From positions 131,964,238 to 132,028,237 of the forward strand of contig NC_061121.1 of assembly GCF_002878395.1 (NCBI RefSeq): a DNA stretch of 64,000 nucleotides. The letters run 5' to 3'. Both the position numbers and the translations under genes were made by a program. Source of the stretch: Capsicum annuum. Lineage: Eukaryota > Streptophyta > Magnoliopsida > Solanales > Solanaceae. The notes beneath the pieces are model-generated. The model did no database searches. It was not told the DNA's origin and worked only from the letters and a program-made list of their open reading frames with translations. This document shows positions 1-11,860 of this stretch, piece after piece (positions within the stretch are counted from its first letter, which is position 1; every line of letters begins with the position of its first letter).

Positions 1-88
1 TGATTGCTAGTTATTGCAGTTTTGAAAAAATGCCCTATCTTGACTGGTTATGCTTTACTGGATCAAAAAGAGTTTAACACAACACATA

Positions 89-609
89 GGGTGTGTTCTG
101 CACGAAGAAAAATGTTTTCTCCAAAACATTTTTCCATGTTCGTTTGGCTATAAATTTTGAAAAATAATTTCTTCAGAAAACAAGTTCCTTCAAATTAAAA
201 AAAATATTCTTTCAATAAAATAATAAAAACAAGTTGCAATGTTTGTAGCATTTCTAAAACCACCCACCCTCACGTTAAAATAAAAATTTCTTACTCACCC
301 CCTACCACCCCCACTCCTAACCGTCTTTCCTCAAAAAAATACTCTTAAATTTTTTCCTAATTCCCACTACGTCACCCCTACCAATCCTTCCCTCCTCCCT
401 GTCTTTTAATTTTATTTTTTTAAAGAATTTCAATTATTTCTTTACTCCACCCCTACCCCCACCTCAAAAAAAAAATATATTATTTTAAAGAAATGTGAAC
501 TTTTCTTACCCACATTTATACCACCTACCCAAACAACCCTTCACCCTAATGTTTTAATTTTTTTTAATTGTTTATTTAAAAAGATATAATTTTTTCCTAC
601 CCGACCCCA
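89..609. mobile_element. Left half of a TIR (MITE-like) element split by retrotransposon A
   Basis: Starts GGGTGTGTTCTGCACGAAGA. The reverse complement of the sequence ending at 10706 starts GGGTGTGTTTGGTATGGAGG. About 25 of the first 32 bases agree, and similarity continues further in (TGTTCGT, then GAAAAATA-type AT-rich sequence). The interior is AT-rich with C-rich runs and no coding. A 3-bp ATA flanks both outer ends (86-88 and 10707-10709) and could be a target duplication. With element A removed the element would be about 740 bp. The superfamily is not clear; PIF/Harbinger or another MITE group is possible. Confidence 0.6.
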
Positions 610-3022
610 TGTAACACCCCGAAAAATGGGTCCCGGAGCGTCACATGGTTCTTGAGGCTACGAGTAGCCCCAAGCTAAACCTTTGAGCCATTTTCATTCA
701 GATCAATACAAATCAATGAGATTTCCATAAATAACCCTCAACTATCAACAAAGTAATCATCATCCAAGAATACAAGAATTTCAGAAAAATAACAAAATAC
801 GACTTATTAGTCAACTCCCAACATCTACACTAGTCTGACAAGCCTCTAAAAAAATCAATAAAACCAGCGAGCCATTGAGATATGCCTCAACTGACTCATA
901 ATCAGTTATCAAATGTAAACGATTCCATGAAACCAACATCAGACATCACGTCCTCAGAACATGAGGACTCACTACAACAGAGGGTGTAGAACAGCGTGCT
1001 CGAAGAATTATTGTCGAACCTGAAACTGAGCACCTGAACCTACATTCTTAGAAAATAAAGCCCACATCTGAAGATGTGGGTCAGTACCATGGAAAGGAAC
1101 CGAGTATATGGGGGTGTATGCAGTGGTATAAACATCCTCATCATAAATATTCATAAAAAATATACAGGATGTATGAAAGACTTACATAGCCCGAAGAAAA
1201 TCATCACAATCATGAGAGGATGAACTAAGTACAATAACACATGTGAGTCATCATATAATTTGTCAATCACTTTCAGTTCATCAAGAATATCAATTCTCAT
1301 AATGTAAATATCATTTAAATCTTTCAAAAGAATAACTTTCACAATTCCACTTTCAAATCACTTCACCATTCACCAGACACAAGGAAACACGCACACACTG
1401 GGAGATCCTATAACCGACATAAACCATGTGAGCTACATGGAGTCCAACATACAACCCACGTTGGGGAGATCCGTCCTATCCTTGCCATCGGAGTAGGACT
1501 ATCGATATCAAATCCACACAAACTAGTAATCACTATATAAATCAGCCTCAGGCTCACTCCTATGGGGGCACGTAGTTCTAGGGAAGTAGGTCACTTTATA
1601 CCTTCCACTCAATGCTAAAGATTTCTCCCGGACTTAGCTCAGATCATTTCAAAGATAATCCACAATAAAAAAATTTCAATAATATATAAATATACATCAG
1701 GAGCCATCATGCTTCCCATCTATCAAAATCAACCACGTTGTGGATTTTCTGTCACACTCGAGTTCAAAACAACTCCATTAATATCAAAAGGTCAAATTAT
1801 TCAAAATATATCAAATATTCAACATCAACGTACTTATAATATGCACTTTCTCAAAAAAATACAATTTCCAATGGGGATTCACGACCCAAATATCAAAATC
1901 ATGATAAATATCGTTCAAGATTCATGCTTTATACCTCTATACATGTAAATTCATCTTTCAAAATCATGAATATCAAGATTTCATAATAATTATCATAAGA
2001 TATGGGTTCATGCTTCAAATTCGTAATAATCAAAGAAAAATCATGCCTTTATAAAGAAAATTACTTTTGGGCACAAGAACGAAAGAGAGTTCTTGTTGAA
2101 AAACCCCACATACCTTGAATGATGAACTTTAGATCGATACTCGTTTTTGAGATATTAATCGTGCCTTTGAATGATGGTTCTTGGAGTTCTTGAACTAGGA
2201 ACTTGGAATCTTGAATAAATTTACAGAATTAATGGTGAACTTTGGAGGTTATTGAAGTTGGATGTAAGAGCTTAGGGTTTTATTTTTGAGGGAATTTGAT
2301 GAAATATAACATATAATGCTTCTAATAGGCTTTAATATAGGGTTTGGATGGATTTTGGGTGAGGGGGAATGACCAAAACGCCCCTAAAAATCAAATAATT
2401 CTCGAATCTTTCCTATGGTGGACTGTTTTGTAGTCTGAAGTAGATCAACCATAATGTTTTACTCCGATATCCAAATTGGATAAAACCAATTTCATTAGAA
2501 ATAGGACTCTCATATATTTCCTTTGATATATAGTGTCTCACCCAGGTCATTGTGTACGAGGAGTTATGATCGTTTGTAGTTGACCCAAAAATTTGCTTTT
2601 GATAGGCTGAAGTAGATCGACCATAACTTTTTGCTTCGATAAATGAATTGGATGAAACCAATTTCATTGGAAAGAGGACTCGCAGAGCTTTCAATTGATA
2701 TATAGTAGATTACTCAGATCATTTTGTACAAGGAGTTATGATTGTTTAAAGTTGGAGAAAAAATACGCCAAGCCTCAGTACTTTTTCCTGGACGTTTTAC
2801 TGTTCACTACTATTCATGGTTCGATCGAAATGTTCATAACTCGTCGCTCGGGTGTCCGTTTAGGATGATCCATATATCATTGTAAAGGTTATTCGATACT
2901 CTACACAATGGTGGGTCATAATCTAAGATATTCTGCATGAAAAATTTATTATTCATTCTAGAAGATAGAACCCAACACGTTTACGCACAAAATTTCAACG
3001 AAAAATTTCTAGGGGTATTACA
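610..3022 (-). repeat. Element A 3' LTR (left copy)
   Basis: About 2.41 kb, matching 8099-10489 along its whole length with scattered substitutions and a roughly 22-bp indel near 1610-1632. The ends form TGTAACACCCC...GGGGTATTACA. Read in element sense (minus), the sense-5' part holds three related copies of a box also found in other LTRs of this window. Confidence 0.93.
2435..2778 (-). repeat. 172-bp tandem duplication inside A 3' LTR
   Basis: CTGAAGTAGATC recurs at 2435 and 2607, a period of 172 bp. Each unit contains an ATAAC-TTTT...AATTGGAT...TTTCATT...GGACTC block followed by AGGAGTTATGAT. The other LTR carries the same duplication with the same 172-bp period (9902 and 10074), so it predates this insertion. 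A third, more diverged copy of the box lies at about 2833-2905. Confidence 0.8.
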
Positions 3023-3036
3023 TCATCCCCCCTTGG
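3023..3036 (-). other. Element A polypurine tract
   Basis: On the minus strand CCAAGGGGGGATGA ends directly at the 3' LTR, the expected position for the primer of plus-strand DNA synthesis. Confidence 0.85.
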
Positions 3037-3278
3037 AAACATTCATCCTCGAATGACGCTAGACATGTCAAGATTAGATAGGGAATAGAGCATACAGCTG
3101 AAACCATTCGTTAGACTCATCACCAAATTGTTTCTCACTCCGAATGGAAAGTAGAATGCATAAATTCAAGAAACTACAGCTGAACACATAATAAATGACA
3201 GCTGAACTGCTGCAACTTTTATCAAAACTACATGATTTATGAAAGAACGGTACCTTCGGCTTGATCAGAGTTCATGGA

Positions 3279-3554
3279 AAATAGGTGGGGGTACTTGGAT
3301 CGCATATCTGCCTCAGCTTCCCAAGTTGCACCCTCAACAGATTGGTTTCGCCACAACACCTTGACCAAGGGAACTTCTTTGTTCCTTAGTCTTCGGACAC
3401 TGAAATCAAGAATCTCAATAGAAATTTCATCAAAATAAAGATTTTCTTGAATGTCAGCACTCACAGAGGAATCCACTACCACAGCATCGCTAATATGCTT
3501 TCTAAGCATGGAGACATGGAATATTGGATGAACAGAGGACAACTCAGAAGGCAA
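3279..3554 (-). pseudogene. Element A integrase C-terminus and chromodomain
   Basis: The open stretch begins with the SSVHPIFHVSMLRK segment typical of the end of gypsy integrases and runs into a chromodomain at residues about 39-92 (3279-3440). Visible chromodomain features are the VRRLRNKEVPLVKVLW strand, the ATWE motif and the KYPHLF end. In this family the chromodomain is thought to direct integration to marked chromatin. The frame differs from the integrase core upstream, so a frameshift separates them. This domain places A among the chromoviruses. Confidence 0.88.
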
Positions 3555-3555
3555 C

Positions 3556-4914
3556 TCGACCTCATAAGCTACCTTACCAACACGGCTAAGAATTTTGTAA
3601 GGACCAACATAATGGGGACTAAGCTTCCCCTTATTTCCGAATCTCTTTACCCCTTCATGGGTGAAATTTTCAGATACACTAGGTCACCAACTTCAAACTC
3701 AAGGTCTCTCCTTCTAACATCCGCATATGACTTGTGACGACTCTGTGCAGTTTTCAACCTTTTCCTAATCAACTTAACTTTTCCTATAGCCTCAAATATC
3801 GAATCAGGACCACTCACAGCCACTTCACCCACCTCGAACCAACCTATGGGTGATCTACACTTCCTCCCATATAAGGCTTCAAACGGAGCCATGCCAATAC
3901 TAGAGTGGAAACTATTATTGTAAGCAAACTCTACAACAGTAAGTGATCATCCCAACTTCCCTTAAAGTCAAGTGTACAAGCTCTCTACATATCCTCTAAG
4001 GTCTGGATGGTCCGCTCAGCCTGACTATCGATCTACGGATGAAAAGCAAAACTCAAAAGCACTTGGGTACCAAGACCCTTCTGAAAAGCTTTCCAAAATT
4101 GCGAAGTGAACTGAGTACCCCTATCCAAAATGATAGACAAGGGAACTCCATGCAGTCTAATTAGCTCTCAGATATACAATCTAGCGTAATCCTCAGCAGT
4201 ATATGAAGTATGAACAGGCAAGAAATGAGCAGACTTAGTCAACCTATCAACCACAACCTGAATGGAATCATGATGGCGTCGGGAAGGAGGTAAACCAATC
4301 ATGAAGTCCATATTTATCTCTTCCCATTTCCAGGTGGGAATAATAAACTCTTGCATCATACCACTAGGTCTTTGGTGTTCAACCTTAACCTGTTGGCATG
4401 TTGCACACTTAGCTACAAACGTTGCTATATCTTTCTTCATGCCACTCCACCAATAGATTTCTCGCAAGTCTCGGTACATCTTGGTGGAACCAGGATGAAT
4501 AGAATATTACGCCCCGTGCGCTTCAGTCATAAGCCTCTGTCTCATATCATCAACATTCGGGACATACAATCTACCCTGCAATCTCAACACAACATCTCCC
4601 CCTTGGGAGTAAACCTCTACTTTTTGGTCCTTGACTGACTCCTTCAGTTTGACCAAACTAGCATCTAAGTAATGCTTTTCCTTCACTTCCGAAACTAGGG
4701 AGGATTCGGAACTACTCTGAACCCCTATACTACCTTCAGAAAAGTCAAAGAACCTAACCCCTAATCTAGCCAAATGATGTACATCACGAGCCAACTCTTT
4801 CTTACCTTCTATCACATGCAAAACACTACCCATGGACACTCTACTTAGGGAATCTGGCACAACATTGGCCTTGCCTGGATGGTACAGCACACTCATATCA
4901 TAGTCCTTTAACAA
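3556..4914 (-). pseudogene. Element A integrase (zinc finger, catalytic core, GPY/F region)
   Basis: From the minus-strand start, an RNase H-integrase spacer precedes the zinc-binding region: a histidine at EAHG, a second in IHPG after a stop, then CATCQQVKVEH. The core follows with INMDFMIGLPPS (first catalytic Asp), a second Asp near 4125 and a Glu in the AERTIQTLED-type segment near 4010. Then come MAPFEALYGRKCRSP and the DLEFEVGDLVYLK segment (to about 3647). There are stops at about 4505, 4168 and 3950, and a frame change before 3892. The enzyme would join element DNA to the chromosome; this copy cannot be made whole. Confidence 0.87.
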
Positions 4915-4923
4915 TTTTAACGA

Positions 4924-5404
4924 TCATCTCTGCCTAAGATTCAATTCTCTCTGGGTAAACACATACTGTAGACTCTTATGATCAGTGAAAACATCAACAT
5001 TGACACCATACAAATAGTGTCTCCAGATTTTCAAAGCAAACACAACTGCAGCCAACTCAAGGTCATGGGTGTGGTAATTTTTCTCATGGGTTTTCAAATG
5101 TCTAGAAGCATAAGCTATCACCTTATCCTTCTGCATCAATACACAACCCAACCCAACTCTCAAAGCATAAAAGTACACCACAAAACCATCAACACCATTA
5201 GGCAAAGTCAAAATAGGGGCTGAACTGAGTCGAGTCTTCAACTCCTGAAAACTCTTCTCATAAGATTCGGAACACAAGAATTTCACTTTCTTTTGGGTCA
5301 ACCAAGTCATAGGAGATGCTATAGAGGAGAAACCCTTAACAAAATGGTGGTAATAGCCAGCTAAACCCAAGAAACTTCAGATATCAGTTGGAGAAATAGG
5401 TCTA
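4924..5404 (-). pseudogene. Element A RNase H, catalytic site altered
   Basis: Follows RT in the same frame. The segment opens with [13 protein letters not shown] and LTQKKVKF, then [36 protein letters not shown] and [11 protein letters not shown], the usual Ty3/gypsy RNase H order. The first catalytic Asp of the family lies in a VVY-CDAS-type motif; here the motif reads [12 protein letters not shown], so it is lost. The Glu (DLEL) and later Asp (FTDHK) remain. In-frame stops lie near 5371-5405 and 4922. Confidence 0.87.
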
Positions 5405-5406
5405 GG

Positions 5407-6294
5407 CTAATTTCTAACAGCTTCGGTCTTTTGGGGATCAACTCTAATACCCTCGAAAGAAATGATATGACCCAGAAAAGAAACTGACCTTAGCCAAAAC
5501 TCATACTTACTAAACTTGGTAAACAACTTGTGATTTCTAAGGGTTTGCAAGATAGTTCGGAGATGATCAAAATGTTCATCCTCACTATGGGAGTACACCA
5601 GTATATCATCGATGAACACTATGATAAACATATCCAGATATGGTCTGAACACTCAATTCATGAGGTCCATGAAAGCTGCTGGGGCATTAGTTAACCCGAA
5701 AGACATAACAAGAAACTGAAAATGGCCATAACAAGTTTAGAAAGCGGTTTTCGGGATGTCACACTCCCTAACTTTGAGTTGATGATAGCCGGAACGAAGG
5801 TCTATCTTTGAGAAATAACTTGCACCTTGCAATTGGTCAAACAAATTATCTATTCTTAGAAGGGGGTACTTATTTTTTACGGTGACTTTATTCAGTTGGC
5901 GGTAATCAATGCACATACGCAAAGAGCCATCTTTCTTTCTCACAAACAACACAGGAGCACCCCAAGAAGAAACACTGGGCCTTATGAAACCCTTATCTAG
6001 TAGATCTTTGAGTTGCTCTTTCAACTCCTTAAGTTCTGCAGGGGCCATAAGGTAAGGAGAAATAGAAATGGGCTGAGTATCGAGAAGAAGATCAATCTTG
6101 AACTCTATATCTCTATCAGGAGGTATCCCTGGGAGATCATCCGAAAAGACATCAGAAAACTCATTGACGACATTAACAGACTGGAGAGTTGGAGTCTCAG
6201 AATTAGTGTCTTTGACTCTAACCAAATGGTAAATACACCCCTTGGAAATAAGCTTTCTAGCTTTAAGGTAAGAGATAAATGACTCTTGGATCAC
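5407..6294 (-). pseudogene. Element A reverse transcriptase
   Basis: One frame holds the whole RT domain with only stops as breaks. Visible in order: [18 protein letters not shown], the [23 protein letters not shown] helix, [58 protein letters not shown], then after a stop near 5735 [12 protein letters not shown], and after another near 5655 [13 protein letters not shown]. The FIDD active-site motif is intact. It ends with [17 protein letters not shown]. The frame continues into RNase H and integrase to about 4168. Confidence 0.92.
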
Positions 6295-6389
6295 ACAGAA
6301 TTCTCAGACCACTCAAACACGGATACACCCGGAAACTGAAACTTGACCACTCGAGTCCGATAATCAATAGAGGCATAAGAAAAATTCAA

Positions 6390-6650
6390 TCAGTCCATAC
6401 TCAGAATCACATCAAAAGCTACCATATCTAACTCAATCATATTAGCCAACAAGACTCTATGAAGAACGGTAATAGGACACTTTTTATACACTTTCTGGGC
6501 AATAATCGAATCATCCACTGTGGTAGAAACTACGATAGGCTCAGGAATAACCTCAGGACTCATTTCAAAATTCACAGCAATTGAAGGTGTAACATATAAG
6601 AAACTGGATCTAGGATCCAACAAAGCATACAATCAAACTGAAATATATGA
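6390..6650 (-). pseudogene. Element A aspartic protease
   Basis: Retroviral-type protease remnant. The active-site region reads ALLDPRSSFLYVTP, where the family has DPG or D[S/T]G; the glycine after the catalytic Asp is replaced by Arg. The downstream VDDSIIAQKVYKKCPI and VAFDVILSMD segments match gypsy proteases, the last being the DVILGMDW-type strand. It is in a different frame from both gag and RT, so frameshifts lie on both sides. Confidence 0.83.
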
Positions 6651-6848
6651 AGCATACAAGTAACAACATCGGGAGAATTCTCCTATTCCTAGCGGAACGG
6701 TAAAGCATAGAATCTATTCTGGTGCTGCCCGCCAGCATTACTAAAAGAGGCGCCCTGAGCTGGGGCTGTGCGAGTCGCTGGAATTGGAGCACTAACAGTC
6801 TGAGTCTGGGTCTGAGGACGATAGTCATGACGCCTTTGTCCATCCTGT

Positions 6849-7885
6849 GAACAATCTCAAACTCTGTGACCCATGTCACCACACCAAAAACAACCTCTCT
6901 TCTCACCCTAACACTCACCCGAATGAGCCCTACCACACTTAGGACACAGGGGATGATTTGGTTTACTGCCAGCATTGTACTAGGACCTGGATGCATATGA
7001 TACTACCTTGCTCCTGCCTACCTCTAGGCATGGAAGCACTAGCAGATGACGGTGCTGGCATAGATGAACGATCCTGATACTAAGGGTGACTCCCTCCCTA
7101 TGATCTAGTCTGACCCTGTCCGTGCTGCTCAGACCTAGCTCTCTTATTCCATCTCATTCTATCTCTCTCCTTAATCTTTTCTGCCTCAATCTGTTGGGCA
7201 TGAGTCATCAGCCTAGAAAGATTCATCTACTATTCAGCATAGCAGACCTACACTCGTTAACCACATAACTAGATACTCCAGTCACAAACTTACTCATACT
7301 AGCCCGATTATCAGCCACTAAGTCAAGGGCATACTTGGCCAACTAATTGAACTTGAGACAGTACTCCCTAACAGTCATAGAGCCCTTTCACAGGTTCATA
7401 AACTCTTCCATCTTTACCTCCCTCATCTCCAAAGGGAAAAACTTATCCAGGAATGCATCCTAGAACTTTCACTAAGTTGTAGGGATAGCTCCCTTACCTC
7501 TACCTTTCCTCCAAGCAACAACCCAGTCATAAGTAAGGTTTTTCAACCTATACGCAGCCAACTCCATACTATATTCCTCAGATTCATGCATCACCTAAGT
7601 AATCTAATATACCTCCTCTAAAAATAACTGTGGATCCTCATTAGACTTGGACCCATAAAATTTTGGCGGATTCATCTGCATGAAGTCACGGATCCTGGCA
7701 GCAGCTGAATCACCTCCCTACTGCTGTGGAGCCGGGGCTGGGTTAGCTTGAACATTTACAGTAATAACTTGGGCCAGCGCCTGAAAGGCTGCCTGAAATT
7801 AAGTATGAGACACGTTTTCATTTAGTGGGTCAGAGGGTTGAGGTTGCTGAACATCATTATTTCTTCTTGCTCAATGTGGAGGCAT
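6849..7885 (-). pseudogene. Element A gag with two zinc knuckles
   Basis: The start is placed at the ATG whose complement lies at 7883-7885, giving MPPH and then a stop, followed by a basic and Pro/Gln-rich N-terminus. A RIRDFMQMNPPKFYGS segment (about 7690-7640) marks the Retrotrans_gag region. Two C-terminal zinc-binding motifs are visible: CPKCGRAHSGEC (6911-6946) and CFWCGDMGH (6855-6895). Gag would form the particle. Several TAG/TGA stops interrupt it, beginning at codon 5; many could be CG or CAG decay. Confidence 0.82.
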
Positions 7886-7899
7886 ATTTCTAAAAGAGG

Positions 7900-8094
7900 A
7901 GAGCACGAATCAATAGCAGAGAGAGACACTTTAAGCATGATAGACTTCTGAAAGAAAGAATCATACTTTTTCCTAAAACGTCTTGTAGCCTCTTGCTCAT
8001 AGATGTGGCACGCTACACATCGATGATCAAGACTTTACTTAACGCGGCTTGTCAGACTCTCTAGGACACCTTAAAACCTTAGGCTCTAATACCA
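7900..8094 (-). other. Element A primer-binding site and 5' leader
   Basis: The minus strand reads TGGTATTAGAGCC (8082-8094) five bases inside the 5' LTR. It differs by one base from TGGTATCAGAGCC, the usual plant PBS complementary to initiator Met-tRNA. The leader to the gag start contains GTGTAGCGTGCCACATCTAT (8006-8025) and GCAAGAGGCTACAAGACG, which recur in the leaders of B, E, G and I. Confidence 0.85.
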
Positions 8095-8098
8095 AGTT

Positions 8099-10489
8099 TG
8101 TAACGCCCCGAGAAATAGGTCCTGGAGCATCACACGGTGCTTGAGGCTACGAGTAGCCCCAAGCTAACCCTTTGAGCTATTTTCATTTAGTACAACACAA
8201 ATCAACGAGGTTTCCATAAATAACCCTTAAATATCAACAAAGTAATCATCATCCAAGAATAAAAGAATTTCAAAAAGATAACAAAATACGACTTATTAGT
8301 CAACTCCTAACATCTATACTAGTCTGACAAGCCTCTAAGAAAATCAATAAAACTAGCGAGATATTGAGACATACCCCACTGAGTCATACTCAGTTATCAA
8401 ATGTAAACGATTCCGTGAAACCAACATCAGACATCACATCCTCGGAACATGAGGACTCACCACAATAGAGGGTGTAGAACAGCGTGCCTGAAGAATCACT
8501 ATCGAACTTGGAACTGAGCACCTGAACCTACATTCTGAGAAAATACAGCCCACATTCGAAGATGTAGGTTAGTACTATTGAAAGGAACCGAGTATATGGG
8601 GGTGTATGCAGTTGTATAAACATTATCATCATAAATATTTATAAGAAATATGTAGGATGTATGAAAGACTTAATAGCCCGAAGAAAATTATCATAATCAT
8701 GCGAGGATGAAATAATTACAATAACACATGTGAGTCCTCATATAATTTGTCAATCACTTTCAGTTCATCAAGAATATCAATTCTCATAATGTAAATATCA
8801 TTTAAGTCTTTTGAAAGAATAACTTTCACAATTCCAATTTCAAATCACTCACCATTCACCATAGACACAAAGAAACAAACATACACTAGGAGATCCTATA
8901 ACTGACATAAACCATGTGAGCTACATAGAGTCCAACGTACAACCCACATTGGGGAGAGCCGTCCTATCCTTGCCATCAGAGTTGGACTATCGATATCAAA
9001 TCCACACAAACTAGTGATCACTATATAAATCAGCCTCAGGATCACTCCTATGGGGGCACGTAGTTCTAGGGAAGTAGGTCACTTTATACCTTCCCGGACT
9101 TAGCTCAGATCATTTCAAAGATAATCCACAATAAAAAAATTTCAGTAATATATAAATATACATCGGGAGCCATCATGCTTCCCATCTATCAAAATCAACC
9201 ACGTTGTGGATTTTCTGTCACACTCGAGTTCAAAATAACACCATTAAGACCAAAAGGTCAAATTATTCAAAATATATCAAATATTCAATATCAACATACT
9301 TATAATATGCACTTTCTCAAAAAAATACAATTTCCAATGGGGATTCACAACCCAAATATCAAAATCATGATAAATATCGTTCAAAATTCATGCTTTATAT
9401 CTCCACATATGTAAATTCATCTTTCAAAATCATAAACATCAAGATTTCATAATAATCATCATAATATATGGGTTCATGCTTCAAATTCGTAAAAATCAAA
9501 TAAAAATCATGCCTTTGTAAAGAAATTTACTTTTGGGCACAAGAACGAAAGAGAGTTATTGTTGAAAAACACCACATACCTTGAATGATCAACTTTAGAT
9601 TGATACTCATTTTTGAGATATTAATCATGCCTTTGAATGATGGTTCTTGGAGTTCTTGAACTAGAAACTTGGAATCTTGAATAAATTTATAGAATTAATA
9701 GTGAACTTTGGAGGTTATTGAAGTTGGATGTAGGAGCTTTGGGTTTTCTTTTTGAGGGAATTTGATGAAATATAACATATAATGCTTCTAATAGGCTTTA
9801 ATATAGGGTTTGGATGGATTTTGGGTGAGGGGGAATGACCAAAATGCCCCTAGAAATCAAATAATTCTCGAATCTGTCCTTTGGTGGACTATTTTGATAG
9901 TCTGAAGTAGATCAACCATAACGTTTTACTACGATATCCAAATTAGATGAAACTAATTTCATTAGAAAGAGGACTCTTATATCTTTCTGTTGATATATAG
10001 TATCTCACCTAAATCATTGTTTACGAGGAGTTATGATCATTTAAAGTTGACCCAAAAATTTACTTTTGATAGGCTGAAGTAGATCGACCATAACTTTTTG
10101 CTCTAATAGACAAATTGGATGAAGATAATTTTATTGAAAAAGAGACTCTCAGAGCTTTTCGTTGATATATAGTAGATCACCCAGATCATTATTTACCAGG
10201 AGTTATGATCATTTAAAGTTGGAGCAAAAATATGCCAAGCCTCAGTACTTTTTCCTGCACGTTTTACTGTTCACTACTTGTCATGGTTCGATCGAAATGT
10301 TCATAACTTGTCGCTCGGGTGTCCATTTTGGATAATCCACATATCATTGGAAAGGTTATTCGATACTCTACGCAATGGAGGTTCATAATCTAAGACATTC
10401 CATACGAAAAATTTATAATTCATTCTAGAAGGTAGAACCCAACACGTTTACGCACAAAATTTCAACGAAAAATTTCTCGGGGTATTACA
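8099..10489 (-). repeat. Element A 5' LTR (right copy)
   Basis: About 2.39 kb, from TGTAACGCCCC to GGGGTATTACA, matching 610-3022. It carries the same 172-bp duplication at 9902 and 10074. In element sense this is the promoter-bearing LTR. Confidence 0.93.
9915..10372 (-). repeat. Three copies of the shared LTR box in A 5' LTR
   Basis: Copies begin at about 9915, 10087 and 10299 (equivalents 2448, 2618 and 2833 in the other LTR). The third reads CATAACTTGTCGCTCGGGTG, then CATTGGAAAGGTTATTCGA. The first two belong to the 172-bp tandem units. Confidence 0.75.
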
Positions 10490-10706
10490 CCCCGACCCTC
10501 CCAACCTCTTCTAATTTTTTTTTAAATTATTTTTTATAATTTTTTTTCTTACTTCGCTTTCCTTATTCTATTTGTTTTCATTGTTTTGTGTTAAATATAT
10601 ACAAATATTTTTGAAAAATATATTTCTATTTGCATAACGAACACAAGAAATAAGTAAATATAACTTATTTTTTAAGAAAATATTTTCCTCCATACCAAAC
10701 ACACCC
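10490..10706. mobile_element. Right half of the split TIR element
   Basis: Continues the C-rich then AT-rich interior seen before 610 and ends in the inverted copy of the left terminus, finishing CAAACACACCC at 10706. It is separated from its left half only by LTR retrotransposon A. Non-coding. Confidence 0.6.
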
Positions 10707-11219
10707 ATAAGGCAAAGCATAATGCTGGCCTTATAGTTTGTAAAAATATCAAATTAACTTGAGGTGATAAAAGTAGTTTATGATATAAGTTGTTGAATTT
10801 GCCAAAATTTGAGTAGGTCATTGACTGTTTTTATTTATTAGCTCAATCCATTTTTGCTCATAAAAAATGGATATATATGTTAGCCTTACCCCCAAATTGA
10901 CTCATAAATATTTTTTATTGGTATGTTGTACTTTACGTTTTCATTTGTTTGTGTGATTTTGACTTTTGACTTGGCACAAAGTTTTAAAAAGTGAAGCAAG
11001 ATTTTTAAATTTTATAATTTTAAACTAAACAAAGTTACAATGTATCAAAATTTCTTTAATTTTATAATCTTGAACACACTATATGGCAAGTTTTAACTGT
11101 CAAAAAAGAAAAAAAAAGACATTTGTTTGAAACGGTTTTGAAAAAAGTAAAACAAATAAATTGAAATGCAGAAAATATTTAGTTATAACTAAGAAAAAAA
11201 TCATTTTATTAAGCTATTA

Positions 11220-11248
11220 TAAAAATAAATAAATAAATAAATAAATAA
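11220..11248. repeat. (AAAT)n microsatellite
   Basis: About seven uninterrupted AAAT units. Confidence 0.95.
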
Positions 11249-11310
11249 AGCAATTAAAGTTTAATAAAAATTGGACGATTTAAGTTATAACCCACAATAA
11301 GACGTTTTTC

Positions 11311-11640
11311 AATCCAATGTCTATCGTTACTAAGACCTCTTTTAATCCAATGTCTATAGTTACTGAAACTATTATAGACAACTTATTTTGTTGTGCATAG
11401 ATAAGTGTAGTGGAGTATCTTGCATTATTTGATTGTGGACAAACTAAGGATTTAAGTCAGAGGTATTAATGTGCCTTGAATTTAGAAAAATCCAATGACG
11501 ATAGTTACTTACTGAAACTATTGTAGACAACCTATTTTGTTGTGCATAGACAAGTGTAGTAGAGTATCTTGTACTTTATTGATTGAGGACAAACTAAAGC
11601 TTTAACTCAAAGGTATTAATGTGCATTGAATTTAGAAAAA
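11311..11640. repeat. Tandem duplication, units of 145 and 150 bp
   Basis: Unit 1 is 11346-11490 and unit 2 is 11491-11640. Both run from TCCAATG through ATAGACAACTTATTTTGTTG-type sequence to GAATTTAGAAAAA. A truncated third copy of about 35 bp precedes them (11311-11345). Non-coding, origin unknown. Confidence 0.88.
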
Positions 11641-11819
11641 TAACATAAATGACCATTCATATAAATTTTAAATTCAAAATAATTATATTTTATTTTGATA
11701 ATTCTATAATAATAAGCTTTCATGACTTGTTTAATTTTATTAGCCAAATTAATAATTTAAATAATGGTAGAGTTTTAATTCTAATCACGTATTCACATAT
11801 TTATAAAGATAAGTACAGT

Positions 11820-11860
11820 TTGTGTGTGTGTGTTTGTATGTGTGTGTATATATATATATA
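11820..11860. repeat. (GT)n(TA)n microsatellite at the edge of LTR C
   Basis: GT repeats pass into a TA run that ends exactly where the TGTAACGG start of LTR C begins, so element C may have inserted into a TA-rich site. Confidence 0.9.

Larger units (their letters stand above)
610..10489 (-). mobile_element. Element A: full-length Tekay/Del-like Ty3/gypsy retrotransposon
   Basis: Two long direct repeats bound an internal region with PBS, gag, protease, RT, RNase H, integrase and chromodomain in gypsy order, all on the minus strand. The LTRs begin TGTAAC and end TTACA. Flanks are CCCCA (605-609) and CCCCG (10490-10494), a 4-of-5 target duplication. It lies inside the TIR element. Coding is broken by stops and frameshifts, so it is probably inactive on its own, but its structural signals (LTRs, PBS, PPT) are complete. 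Confidence 0.93.
10707..11860. other. Spacer without genes
   Basis: AT-rich DNA between the TIR element and LTR C. It holds an ATAA microsatellite, a tandem duplication and a GT/TA microsatellite, listed separately. No coding signal was seen on either strand; open stretches here are short and low in complexity. Confidence 0.7.

Noticed and set aside
1709..1948. 79-codon open frame on the plus strand, repeated at 9175-9414
   Set aside because: It lies antisense at the same place in both LTRs of element A. Its preservation follows from LTR similarity, and it shows no domain.
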